Shown here one piece after another: positions 49,406 to 60,522 of a stretch of 64,000 bases of DNA. Position 1 is the first letter of the stretch. The number at the start of each line of letters is the position of its first letter. The stretch is from Xylocopa sonorina. Lineage: Eukaryota > Arthropoda > Insecta > Hymenoptera > Apidae. A model generated the notes under the pieces. It was not told the origin of the DNA and searched no databases. It worked only from the letters and a program-made list of their open reading frames with translations. Position numbers and translations under genes: made by a program. The stretch lies in contig NC_135194.1 in NCBI RefSeq assembly GCF_050948175.1, positions 9,850,033-9,914,032 of the forward strand. The letters are read 5' to 3'.

Positions 49406-52330
49406 CAGTCAAAGGGTTAATTAATTTCTCGTCTCGAAAATGTGTACAAACGATCAGCAGAAAATATGTCTACGCCTTTCGTCTCGTCCGTTTACACGGA
49501 ATTTATTAATAATTTTGTTGCGAAAACGCTAAACCGACTCGACGCCCGTTTCTTTGGGGCAGAATCGCGGAGTGGTCGGTTTAATGGCGGGCTGACTAAT
49601 AAATCGGCGATTACACGCGAGCTTCCTCGATGTGTTGCGCGTTCTTGTTTGTTTTATCCCGTTGAAATTCCGAGCGAAACGTAATTGGAAGGACGCGGAT
49701 AGACGTAGGATACGTAGACGGTGAGACAGAAGGGCGGCTGACTTCCGCTCAGCCACGGCCACCACCTTTTACGAGCCAATAAAACAAACCGAAAGTGGAG
49801 TCAAGAAAGCGCCTCTCATCCGGCCAGGACGCCGCGTTACGACTTTGTTTAAAGCCCCGTACGCAATTGCGTTAAAAACGGGTCGGCGACGTCTGACTCT
49901 GATAAACCTCGAATTTACGTTTCTGTAAATGGGAAAGTGATGTCGTCGTAAACTTCGCCATTTCTTTTCCACGTTTCGGTTTAAACGCGCGCCATTTTTT
50001 TCCGCTGAAAAACACGTCGCTTCTCTTTCTCTCTTCTCCTTTCTCCGTCCTCTATTTTCTATCTTTCTCAACAATTTTTTTATGGACGCTCGAACTAACT
50101 TAAATTCTCGAACGCATGGAAGCAACAAGAAATACGCAAGCGTCGTTAAAGTTAAACTCAAATGGATTTGTTCGGACGTTTTAATTCCCGTTTGTTAATA
50201 ACGTCCAGGGACATAGGCAGGTAGAAATAAAGATTACGCAGTTGGAGCTGCTTGTGCCTGCTGCTGTTTCATTATAGGTGCGTGCGACTGCAGTTTCCCA
50301 CGAGCAAATGGCGTACATACATCTTACCAACGATCCGCTGCAAACCTGTACATTATTCGCACAGAATTAACACTTTCTGAGATCATCTGTATTTTGTGAG
50401 TAAAATGAAATGAATATTTTCTATAGCTTCATTTGCAAACGAAGAAGCAAAAATTTCTTTTACACAGAAGGAATTGAAGTAATGATCTAAAAGTTAAAAT
50501 TTCTAATTGCCACTATAATTTATCCTGTTTATATAGAACAGGTATAATCACAAAATGTAATGATAAGTGTAAGACATTTCGAAATACACATAGAGAGAAC
50601 CGTGAGATGCAACGATACACGAAGTGCACTTGGTCCAGCGTTTAATGCATAATGTATCATAATTTTATTATAGTCCATGGGAGATTAAAATGGTATCTGG
50701 GAAGAGGATCATGCGTTGTAAATCCGGGCGATTCGGAAATGTTTGATCGTTGTCACGCTCGAAAGCGCATCCGTATAGGCGCTCGTAAATCCGTTTAACG
50801 ATTTTCAATTTTTCCCAAGACCGCAATCCGTACCCGCAAAAATCATAGCGGCGCTGTTTAACGAGCTCCTAATTACTCGGGCTTTCTAAGGGATTTTTTA
50901 CCTATTATCTCGTCCCGCGATGATAAAATCGTGCTAATTAACACGCACCGCTTGGCAGCGCGCGTTCAAAATCGTAAACGTCTTCGTTACATCCTTTATC
51001 TGCTCGCGGTGGCAGTGTTGCTTTTTGAACGGGGCCTTTTATCCGTGGCTGGGCAGGTGAAAGTATTCCGTGGTACGTTCCGCGCTTGGTTCCGTTCCAG
51101 ACGTCGTTTACGCTTGTCGTAGACAACGGCCGATTCTGTTGCAGTTTTTTTCTCGAGTCGCCAGCGAGGGAAGAGAATAATGTGCGTCTGCGTTCTGAAA
51201 AAAAAACATATTAAAGTGACATTTACAAAATTAATTATCCAGAAATAAAAGTCGTTGACGTATGAAACAGTGGATACATATAATTCCATTTATTCTCTAA
51301 CATAGACAATGCAAAATTGTAAAATTCCTAAATATCTCCATTCAAAAATCATCACGATAAATCTTAGAAACACAATTTCTAAAGAAGTGATGTACAAACA
51401 AAAATTTCCTCGACTCAGCTACGATCGAGCACGATCGAAACGATGCAGACGGCTACGAAAGGAGCGCTGGGATAATTTCCTCGCGCTAGATCGGCAGAAG
51501 GGGTTGAACGTCGGGCGGAAAGTTGGATTCCGAAAAATCTGCCGCCGCGCGTTGGCTCGTTCCGGTCCGTAACGACGCCGAAAATGGTCGCGGTTCTCTA
51601 AGCGCTCGCTGACCCGATTTACGAGGGCAGAACGCAATCTAGCCGCCCCCGCCGACGCGGCGGTTAACGTAATAATAATACGTGGCACACGGCTGAGCTC
51701 AGCTTTTTGCGTTTTACGCGGAGCCCGCGTCGCGTGCGCGCCACCCTCTGGTAAGAAGCTTAGCGGAGGGTTGAAGGGGCGCGGGGGTGGGCTTGGCCGA
51801 AAATGGTTAAGCATATTGGACGGTGTATCCCCGAGGAAACTTTTACGAGTTTCCACGCAGTCGCGTAAAACGCGATACGTATAAACGTCACCGCGCCGCC
51901 TTTCAGTCGGTGCCGCTGAAAGCTTTCGCGATAATCGCCCCTGAAATTCCGTGATTCGTCGCCTCCTTATTGGAGAACGCTGGGAGACCGCGTACGAAGA
52001 GATACGCGGTTTCGTTTCCGTTCCTTTCGTTCGAGTTGCGAATCAGCTGTTCCATTTGCGATCTCGATCATGTTTCCTTCTACTTTGTGTCTACTTTTAA
52101 TTAATAATAAAAATATTAAAGTTGCTGGTATAATTACATTACAGAAGATCAGTCATATAATAAAGAAAATTAGAAAATGCCTTAGTGAAAAATATAAGTA
52201 GATATCAACAATGGTTTTACTCGCTGTACATTAAATCATTTTACAACGAACCACGACTCTGGTACAAACGACAAACGTATCGTCCACTCATAATTCACAG
52301 TAGAACCCACCCCCTCTGATCAACCGCAAA
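49406..52330. other. Noncoding stretch
   Basis: AAATGGCG-type sites lie at 49956 and 49990 (complement, 34 bp apart) and 50306. A small hairpin CCTGTT/AACAGG lies at 50524-50542. The GC-rich block at 51430-51900 yields opposing frames of 87 and 145 codons. AGGGTGGC (complement) occurs at 51740. No gene supported. Confidence 0.45.
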
Positions 52331-52369
52331 CCACTACCTCTTATCATCGTCCAAAAGAACCGCACTAGA

Positions 52370-52610
52370 ACGAAAATCAAGCGAAAAGAAGAGGAGAAAG
52401 AGGAAGAACAAGAACAAGAACAAGAAGAAACCAGAACCAGTTACCTGTCCACGCCGAGCCGAACAAGCGTGCCAATATCCGGCTGAATTTCGCCCGCCTC
52501 GAAACAGTGGAAAACAGCGCAGAGAAAAGGAGAAAAAAGGCGGCGGGAAAGGAAAGCAGAAAAAAGCGGAAGGGAAGAAAAGAGGAAGGGTGGAAAAAAC
52601 AACAGCAGGG
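52370..52610 (+). repeat. Polypurine tract
   Basis: The plus strand is almost entirely A and G for roughly 230 bp, including (GAACAA)3 at 52406-52423. The complementary strand therefore reads as a Phe/Leu/Ser-rich frame (52334-53098, 254 codons), which I reject as a gene. Purine tracts of this length can form triplex structures. Confidence 0.6.
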
Positions 52611-52899
52611 GTTTTTATCGCGCGGATAGGGGAAGCCCTGACGCGACAGCGGCAAGGAACGACGACGGCGGTGGGGTTTGGGCGGCGAAAGGAAGCAACA
52701 AAGAACAAAAGAGTGGAGAGCGTGAACGAGGAGTTTAACCATCGTCCCGTAATATTCCGTCGCTGTGGCATGTAGACGAGAAAGGGAACGGTTGATGGCG
52801 GTGACAAAAAATGGAAACTATTTGATCGTGAACCACCCATCCCGTACGACTCTGGATGGCGATACAGCGGACGATACGCGGTGGAGAAGGATGGAGGGC

Positions 52900-53140
52900 G
52901 AAAAAGCGTGGCGCTCGTACGGGACGATAGAAGGGTGGCCGCGTTCGGGTGGGCGGCGGGCGCTTGAAGAGAGGGTGGTGAAAGGCGCAGGGGGTTGGGC
53001 CGGGCTACTCTGTCCACAACCGAGCGACTGTGCACACGCCTAAAAGGGTTTTCGTTAGATTTCATTTCACACCCAATTACCTGGCACACATTGGGCACAC
53101 GGCGAGGGTGGCGGAGGGCGCGGGACGGAGGGTGGCAAAG
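52900..53140 (+). promoter_or_regulatory. G-rich cluster with AGGGTGGC boxes and G-quadruplex motif
   Basis: AGGGTGGC occurs at 52932, 53105 and 53129, and further GGGTGG words lie between. At 53106-53132, GGG tracts at 53106, 53116, 53122 and 53130 are separated by loops of 7, 3 and 5 nt, meeting the canonical G-quadruplex pattern. CACCC-type boxes (the complement of GGGTGG) are bound by KLF/Sp zinc-finger factors in general. Binding here is inference. Confidence 0.35.
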
Positions 53141-54954
53141 AGACGGCGGCGCGCCGCGCGGTTACGGCGTAAAAATACACAAAATGCGGGAGAGAACCCG
53201 GCTAGATCACGAGATACCACTGGGCATTCTATTTAACCCCTGCCGGATCCTGCGCCACGGGAAGGACACGCGCGACCGGAAACCCCGCGAGGAGGCTCCT
53301 GTTGTCGGCCTCCGCGGTTCACGCGATCCAACCAGGGTATTTTAAAATCCCTGCCCGCGTTTTCCCTGCTGCGGCGGATCTGTGAATGGAGCCGGGGTGA
53401 ATATTTCGCGATCGGTTCTCTCTCGTATAGTCAATTGATCGGGTATAGCTGTCGATAGGGGGTTGCATTGTCTATGTGAGCCGTGAACCAGCGGGAGCTG
53501 TGATCGAGTTGCGGAATTATTTATGCTCGCTTGCGTTCGCTCCCTTTTCTCTGATATTCCTAAAAAATTATTTTACGACCCTTGTACTCGTCGATTTATC
53601 GGGCGTCGTGCTCGTCGTGGTTTTTCCTTGTAATTTTTATATAAGAATTTATTACGATTATACGTGCCGATATATTTCTACGTTTCACTTCAAGTAAAAT
53701 ATTTTGTGGTTCCATAGCACCGAAGTGGATTTATTTCCCTCACAGGTTTGGACATGGTAAATAAAAGTGTCACTACCTGGTAGCGAACTTGTTTATGAAG
53801 AAAATTACATACCTTTAACGAGATGTGCGCTCTGCTGCTTATCAAGTCACGTAAATATACTGGACCAAAGTCAAATTAGAAACGAGGATGCTCTCCCTTA
53901 TATAAATTCGTATAAAAGGAAAATTAATGAGTTTTTTAAGAATTTACACACAGCAATCTCAGCTGTTAAATACTGCACAGTAATAAACTTGAAGAACTTT
54001 GCAAAAAATTTGTTAGATCAATCATGAAATCAATGGACACGAACAAGAACACGAAGTGGACGTGTGAAACTCTATTTAAATGTAAACCCATCGTAGCGAA
54101 CGTAGCACGCACCCGCTTCACGTAACGTTTACTTAAAATTAATATTAAAATTCTCACTGTTGGGATGAAACGGTAAACATGGACTTTCGCAGTGGTTTTA
54201 ACGTTGGCATTGTTTTAACTCGTCGAAACGGACAAAAAATTCGCGTCTACGATCGCGTTAGAGAATCCGTTGCCTGGAAAGGACCGAACGACACGCTCGC
54301 AATTAGCGTTGCGAATATTTGGAGATCCTGGTCTTCAAATTTCGTTTTATTCGACGTTAAAAAGGAGGGAAGAGAGGAGGGACGAGAGCGCGGGGTAATG
54401 AGAGATAAAGCGACAACGGAACGGTTGCGTTCCGTTATTTGTTTCATAAAACAGGTATTTTTCATCGCGCGCGTTTTTTGTTTCGCGTAAAATGTTGGTT
54501 TCAACCAGAAAATAAATTTTTAGGCAATTACGAAACACTTTCCCCTCGTTTATGCCGCGCCCGTGCAACAAAGTTACGAGCGTCTCGTTTTTGTTCCATT
54601 TCACACGTGTTCAACTGTATCGCAGCAGTTCCTCCATTACAGATGCGTTCTGGGTTTATTTTTATTAATGGAAAGAACGTGGAACCATATATTTCGTCGT
54701 CTTTCCTTCTATGAACTTAATAAACCAATATAAATGTCTCGCGTGAAGTAGAAATTCAGATGTAGAATGTTATAAAAGCTAGTTGATTGGAACAAATTCA
54801 TTCTAATCACACGTTACAAGTTATCTAAGATACATGATAAAGTACATGTTTAATGTTAAGGATGGTCACGAATTAATAAATCATTACTGCGAAGTAGAAG
54901 TGATTTAAAAAAAAAATAATGTCAGCAGTATAATCTGGTAAGATTTCATCGTTG
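53141..54954. other. Noncoding stretch
   Basis: GC-rich to about 53400, then AT-rich. An 86-codon frame at 53767-54027 starts on GTG rather than ATG and has no motif. A repeated AGGAGGGA purine patch at about 54360-54400 explains opposing frames. No gene supported. Confidence 0.4.
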
Positions 54955-55105
54955 CTAATAACTACTTGTACTATCACAATATTATTCTTAACGGAAGGTT
55001 CGTGCACGTGATATCACGAATATCTGCACTACTTACTCTATTTCTCGTTATGACTCGACACGAATTTGTGTACACTACCACTACTTATCCTATTACACGT
55101 AACAA
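54955..55105 (+). repeat. Degenerate tandem repeat, two to three units
   Basis: ACTACTTA followed by CTATT and CGT occurs at 55028 and 55080, with a weaker copy (ACTACTTGTACTAT) at 54961. CACGAAT recurs at 55015 and 55059. The units are about 50-65 bp long and decayed. Confidence 0.4.
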
Positions 55106-55582
55106 CTGAAGATATCTGAAAAATACACATATATTTTCTGTCACGGGGATGAAATCGTTACTCGCCACCCTTAACAGTCCATACATAAAACATTACACAT
55201 TACTCTTACCCCTTCGTATTATATTAATTATCAATCAATCTTAAGTAAAAACCTTGCCAAAAATCACTGCAACAATTTAATACAAAAACGCCTACAAAAC
55301 CTCCGCGACTTCTAAAAACTTCTACAAATTTTCCGCGAAGAAATGAAATTTTTCGCAGAGCAAATCGTTTGAACAAAAACCAAAACCAGTCCACTTGTTT
55401 CAATAATTAACGCGCTAATTGAATAGCGGAATTCGTAGAGGCTCGTGACACCAACGCGGATCTGTATCGGTCTTCATAGGAATAGGCTGCGCGATTCTTA
55501 GCAGAGATTTAATCGGGGATCGAACACACTCGCGACCAGGGTGGCAAAGGTCGATCGGAATCGTCGAGATAAATGGGCAGAT

Positions 55583-55719
55583 ATTAACAAAGCGAATAGC
55601 GCCGCGATCAATTAACACCGATTAATTACCGATTAATATTCAGCCGGGCTCGGACGCTAATTAGCGATTAATATTAGGCCTGGCTAAACGCCGTGGCCAA
55701 TTTGCGGTAATTACTTAAT
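55583..55719. promoter_or_regulatory. Dense homeodomain-site cluster, candidate enhancer
   Basis: At least nine ATTA/TAAT core positions fall within 137 bp, including TAATTA at 55623, 55658 and 55708. CGATTAAT occurs three times (55619, 55630, 55665), the first two 11 bp apart, about one helical turn. The cores alternate with GC-rich linkers such as CAGCCGGGCTCGGACG, so AT-richness alone does not explain them. AGGGTGGC boxes lie at 55164 and 55538. The target gene is unknown. Confidence 0.4.
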
Positions 55720-57220
55720 CGTCGTACACGCCGCGACACGTCTTTCGATCGGCAACGGAGTCAAACCTGTTCCGCGTTGCTATCGTTCGAATCGCGCGTA
55801 CCCGTTAAGCATTTCTCGGCTGCGACGCGCCAATAAACCGATCTTGCTCGAAGAGCAAATTAACCGCGACAACGAAGCGAGTGAAACTGCGGTCCGTTTT
55901 GCGTCGCGTTATTTTTAACAACAATTTTAAGAGAGCAAGTATTTTGCTGAATTTTCGTATCTCGCTCTCTGTGCTCGATGGCTCCCATTTTGATTAACCA
56001 AAGGAAATTTAATATTTGCTGTAATATTTATAACTCTTCCACATTTTTACATTTTTCCTAAAATTTATTTAATATTGAAAGTGATAACAAGGATTAAAGA
56101 AATTTTATACTACAATCGCTTCGTTTTCTATTTTAAAATTTAAGCTAGCGGTCGATTAATAAAAACTGAGCTTTCTTCGTCAATTATAAATTTTCTATAA
56201 TATCTATGACGTGAGATATCGAATCAGTCTCACTTGCATTTTTATCTCAACGCTCACTCGTTGAGTATCGATAAATCGGATTAATTAAAACCGATCAAGT
56301 GGCGAGGGTCGGAGGAAATTTTTTTGAAGCGAGAAATCTCCTCGAGTCTAACGACAGAAGCGGTAAGGGACGGCAACACGGTTCAGTCGTCTTGTTTACG
56401 ACCGAACGGTCAAGCTTAATTTTATCGAATAATTAGACGTTAACGTACCTGATTACGAGCATCGGTCTCCTTCATTCACGGTTGATACACACGGAATTCG
56501 AGTACAAAGGGGTCGACGCGGGCCAAAGAGCTGGTAAACCAAGGGCTTGCAGGACGTTTATTACGTTTAAAGTCCATTTCCTGTCTCCGTGCAACGACGT
56601 AAGCATTTATCGATTAAACTAATAACCATCGCGGAAGATCTTCGTCCCTTTCGAAGAAAGAGAGCCAATTCAATTAATTTTCCGCAATATATATAGATAT
56701 ACCTGTCGCAGAAACCACCCCTTTTACATCTAATATCGTATCTAGTGAAGATAAAAATTCTTGCAATTCTAAATTTCACGCAGACTTTTCGCAATATATA
56801 TTATTATAATAATTGTTCCTTTATTTCGAGTTATTATTGTTTTCATCGATTTGAAAGTGTTGAAGAGACGACTCGTCGACGATTAAATTTGCTGCTACCC
56901 AAAGAAACCATCACGCAAGCGTACATAATAAGTAGTTAAAACTTATATGACACGAGTCGACAGCGAGCGTTTAAAAAGATTTCTCGTAAAACGGCATAAT
57001 TTAAAGCCGATTCGCATCTGTTGCGTTATTTTTCCCCCTGGAATGCTGTAAATCACGGAAACTGGCGATTGTTAGCGTCGTCAGCGATTCACCGACGGGC
57101 ATTAATACTTGGAGCGGCGATGGTGATATTCGCGGGATTACAAATCAATATTGCAATTACCATCTATCAAGAAAATTGTTTGTTGTACGTGTAATCGATG
57201 CGTGAAATGAATTACGATGT
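55720..57220. other. Noncoding stretch
   Basis: AT-rich at 55920-56180 and 56640-56940. ATTAATTA words near 56280. No coding frame longer than 75 codons and nothing distinctive otherwise. Confidence 0.5.
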
Positions 57221-58330
57221 TTAAAGAGCGCGCCGCGATTCGTGCGCAATAATACAATCGGGGAACGATAAATGGCAGCGTAATGCAAGAACATGGCGAT
57301 TCCATTCACCGGCGTTTCTGGTGATTAAAAAAAAAAAGAAAAAGGACAGAGGAAAAAGGCGGACGCTGTTGTTCGATCGCGAATACACGTAGCCGTGGCA
57401 GAAGCAAAAGTCACCGGGAGTAGAATTCTTGGTAATACCGAAATGACAATCGACTCGTTCTGTGTCATTTTCTTTCGCGCGCCGTTCGCGCTTTTTACCT
57501 GCCAACCCCCCCGTTTCTTTCGCGGTGGCCACGGTGTTTAGAATTGTAGCGTGTCGCGCCTGGGAATTGCCGAGGACCGATAGAAAAATTGCGTGATTCG
57601 CGAACAAAAATTTTCTGGATCGCGACATCAATAGCAGTGAAACATGGAACCACTGACGTTCCATGTCTCGCTCTTTATCGTTCAAATATGAATGAAACTC
57701 ATGATTAATTGAATAACTCGCACAAGGAAGTATCTTAATTTCGCCATTTACAAACACGAGGTACAGAATAACACGGTGTAGAAACAATTGCTTAAACACC
57801 ATGTAATACGAAGCATAGAACCATCCTATTTCAACGCATTGACTACTCTCCACTAGATAAGAAGAACCAGATAACCCAGCACCCAAGCACCCTAACTTCT
57901 CTACCTTTAATTCAAATAAATCCTTCTCGCAGTTTCCCAAATGTAACACAAGATACCAGCAACCCTTATTTTCAAGTAAGTCGAGAGCGATCGTAGACCT
58001 CGCTGATAACACCCCCGCTGATGATTTCCAAGTTTCCGCGGGGTAAGAGTAAGTCGCGATGGACGCGAACGAAGCAGATCGAATCCCAAAGCGAGCGCGA
58101 GTCGGAGGAGCGGGTTCAGCGATCCGATGAAGCATCTTCGGGGTCATAACGGCGGGCATCGGCGACGGCGAACGACGCGGCGCGCGGCCGGGGGCAGAAA
58201 AGAGCAACGGGAGCGTCAGTGGCAATAGCAGGAACACCGGCCAAAGGAATAATTCCCCGTGTTTCCGAGGAACGCGTTTCGAATTACCGGTGGATCGCGT
58301 TGCATTCTGCTCGTCGCGCTTGGCTAGCAC
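57221..58330 (-). other. Unusually long open frame (369 codons), probably noncoding
   Basis: This is the longest frame in the window. It begins at GTG rather than ATG, and the first ATG is well inside it. Near its end a run of A at 57329 produces FFFFFF, and the middle shows no motif. A Leu-rich segment at about residues 28-44 resembles a membrane anchor or signal. An inverted repeat (57635-57675) sits inside it. By rough calculation a 369-codon open run is not common by chance at this composition, so it is recorded. However, the homopolymer and the absence of a start argue against a gene. A decayed mobile element or a pseudogene is possible. Confidence 0.15.
57635..57675. ncRNA. Short hairpin with 7-nt loop
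   Basis: ACATGGAAC (57642-57650) and GTTCCATGT (57658-57666) are perfect arms around CACTGAC. Pairing continues outward past one A-C mismatch through A-U, G-C, U-G, G-C and A-U, giving a stem of about 15 bp. It is typed as ncRNA only as the closest category. Arms of 9 bp occur by chance in a window this size, so the extension is the only point in its favour. Confidence 0.2.
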
Positions 58331-58359
58331 CGAGCAAATCTAATTCCTTTCGGACTCTC

Positions 58360-58690
58360 GGTGCCGATCTCTTTCTCTCCCCCCCTTGCCCGCCTCTTTT
58401 CTTTCCCGTCGGTCTTTCGCTTTGTTTTTCCGACCCGTTCCACCGATGCCTCGCCTCTCCCTTTTCCGTTCCGCGCACCTATCCGCCTGTCCTTTACTCC
58501 TTGATCGTCCTTCCTCTTAACTTCCACCCCACCCGGTCGCTCGCGCACTTTTTCCCTCTTACCTCCGCCTTCATTCCGCTCATTGTTCCCGTCCTCCTTT
58601 TTCATCCCTTTTCAAGCGACCTTCCTCTCCTTTTGTCCCTCTCTTCCCACGCTACGATCTCCGTGGAACCTCCTCGGCCGCTGCTCTTCC
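58360..58690 (-). repeat. Polypyrimidine tract (purine on minus strand)
   Basis: The plus strand is overwhelmingly C and T across about 300 bp (CTCTCC, CTTTTCC and CCTCTTT words). It explains both the 241-codon plus frame at 58219-58944 and the Lys/Arg/Glu-rich minus frames. No gene is inferred. Confidence 0.6.
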
Positions 58691-60460
58691 CCCCTCGATC
58701 GGCCGCCGTCTCCGTCTCGCTCGACCGGGCGGATTTCCCGGATTCCCCGGGGAGTAGACGTCGAATCCACGGACCGATCGGCCTCTACCTTTTAGCGTCG
58801 AACGCCAGTACTCCTTACTCCCGGGAAATCCACGTCTCGAATGCTCGATATTATCTCGATCGCAGAATTCGAAGAACGAGCCTCTGGCCCCGGTTTTCCC
58901 GCTCCGTTTCCAACCGCCCGCCATCGCCGCCATCGCCGCGGTAAATCCGCGCCACGCCGCCCGTTCGAGCCGCGATTTACGACGCGACCGGGCCGTGGCC
59001 CGGGGACCGCATTCATCACGGAATTGCGCCCCAACGGGGGAGGAAAGTAACTGGGACGATCCCGCGATGATCCCGCCGATCGATCGCGGTTGGTACCGAT
59101 TCGTCGTCCTGGTATCCTTGGAGAACGCCGCCTGGCGAACCGGGATGGTCCGCGTGCTTGTTTTTGACCCGGGCCACGGAGAACGCGGTTAATTGGATCG
59201 CTGCGATGTCCGCGATGGTTCGTTTTAATTATCCGGCTGGCTAATAATCGGGATCGTTGCGGCGCTGCTTGGCATCGATCCCGCCGGATCCCCGAGAATT
59301 TTCGGCTTGATTTTGATTAATGGTGGGATTTAGGAATTGATGAGGGAATTTGGGAATTTGTGCTTTCGATTTGTAAAAGGATTTTTTTTTTGTTGTATCG
59401 CTATCAGAGATTGGAAATTTCGTTTTTTTCAGATATTTAATTAAGTAATTGGAATAGTTAGAGTTTCTATATTATTTCGTGATGAAGTAACGCAATCGTT
59501 TGAATAGCCTTCGCCACGGTCATAGCCGTCATTTTTTGTATAGTTAAGTATTGTAAGAATCGCAAAGATGTGCGTGTGAATCGTGCCGTAAGGATGTGTT
59601 ACTTCTCTTCAGAGACTTTTTGGCCAAGAAATCCATTACCCAATTAGATCATCCTGTCTATTCCTGTAACTCAGCTCGCTCTGATTTCTGGCTCTTTCCA
59701 AAATTAAACGATACTCCAAGAATCGAGTTCTAGAATTGCTTCTGAAATGGGAGCATGTGATTGTTAATACAAAATTGCAAAACTGTATCTATTCTTGGTA
59801 CATGCCAAGAATCAGATAGCCACACCCTCTACAGAACACATACGTTCTTCCACTTTTGCTATCATTGTACCACTTTATCCAAAATCCAGATTCATCCACC
59901 ACGGTCGGAACAATCAAAAAATCGAAGGGACATCAGACGTCATTAGCGTCGCGACGCGAGACCAAGCGTCACAGGCGACGTCGCGGATGATCCTCGATCC
60001 CACGAAGCGTAGCCGCGTTTTCGTAACCCGGCCATATCCCCCCTCCCGCTGCGCGCAATCAATCCTATCTGTCCTTTCTCCTTTTTTTCCCGGCTAAGTA
60101 AACGGACGCCCGCGGTAACGGCTTGTTCCCAGACCGTCGTCCTGGCTGCACGCGGAGACGTAACGGCGCCACGTAGACGCACTCCTTCGATCGGATTCCG
60201 CGTCTCCTCTTACGTGGCAGGGATTCCTGCAGCAGCTACTGCGCGCACAGACCGTGGTTCGCAGAAATTCCCCGGCGAACCCGCTCCAGAAAATGCACGG
60301 CTGGCTTAATTGCCGTTTCGGACCGTATTCATCCGGCGTTCCTCCGGCTAGCTAATCGGAGAAAGATTTCCCCTTTGCTTTTTGCTACCACGGACGCTTT
60401 CTCGGCTCCTCCCGCGTCCCTACCCCATATTTTTGCGCTGCCTCGACGGAGCTGGTGAAT
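58691..60460. other. GC-rich then AT-rich noncoding stretch
   Basis: CpG-dense at 58690-59300 and 59930-60440, with frames open on both strands and no motif. AT-rich at 59300-59760. No gene supported. Confidence 0.45.
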
Positions 60461-60507
60461 CAAGGTAAACGGTTCCTTGGCGTGCGAGCGAGGATCGCGT
60501 CGTTTCA

Positions 60508-60522
60508 TTTTTTTTTTTTTTT
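60508..60522 (+). repeat. Poly-T, 15 bases
   Basis: Fifteen uninterrupted T followed by a CT-rich tail. Confidence 0.8.

Noticed and set aside
52334..53098. 254-codon minus-strand frame
   Set aside because: It is the complement of a polypurine tract; the translation is Phe/Leu/Ser low complexity with no motif.
58219..58944. 241-codon plus-strand frame
   Set aside because: It follows a polypyrimidine tract, overlaps an open minus frame, and has Pro/Leu/Ser-rich low complexity.
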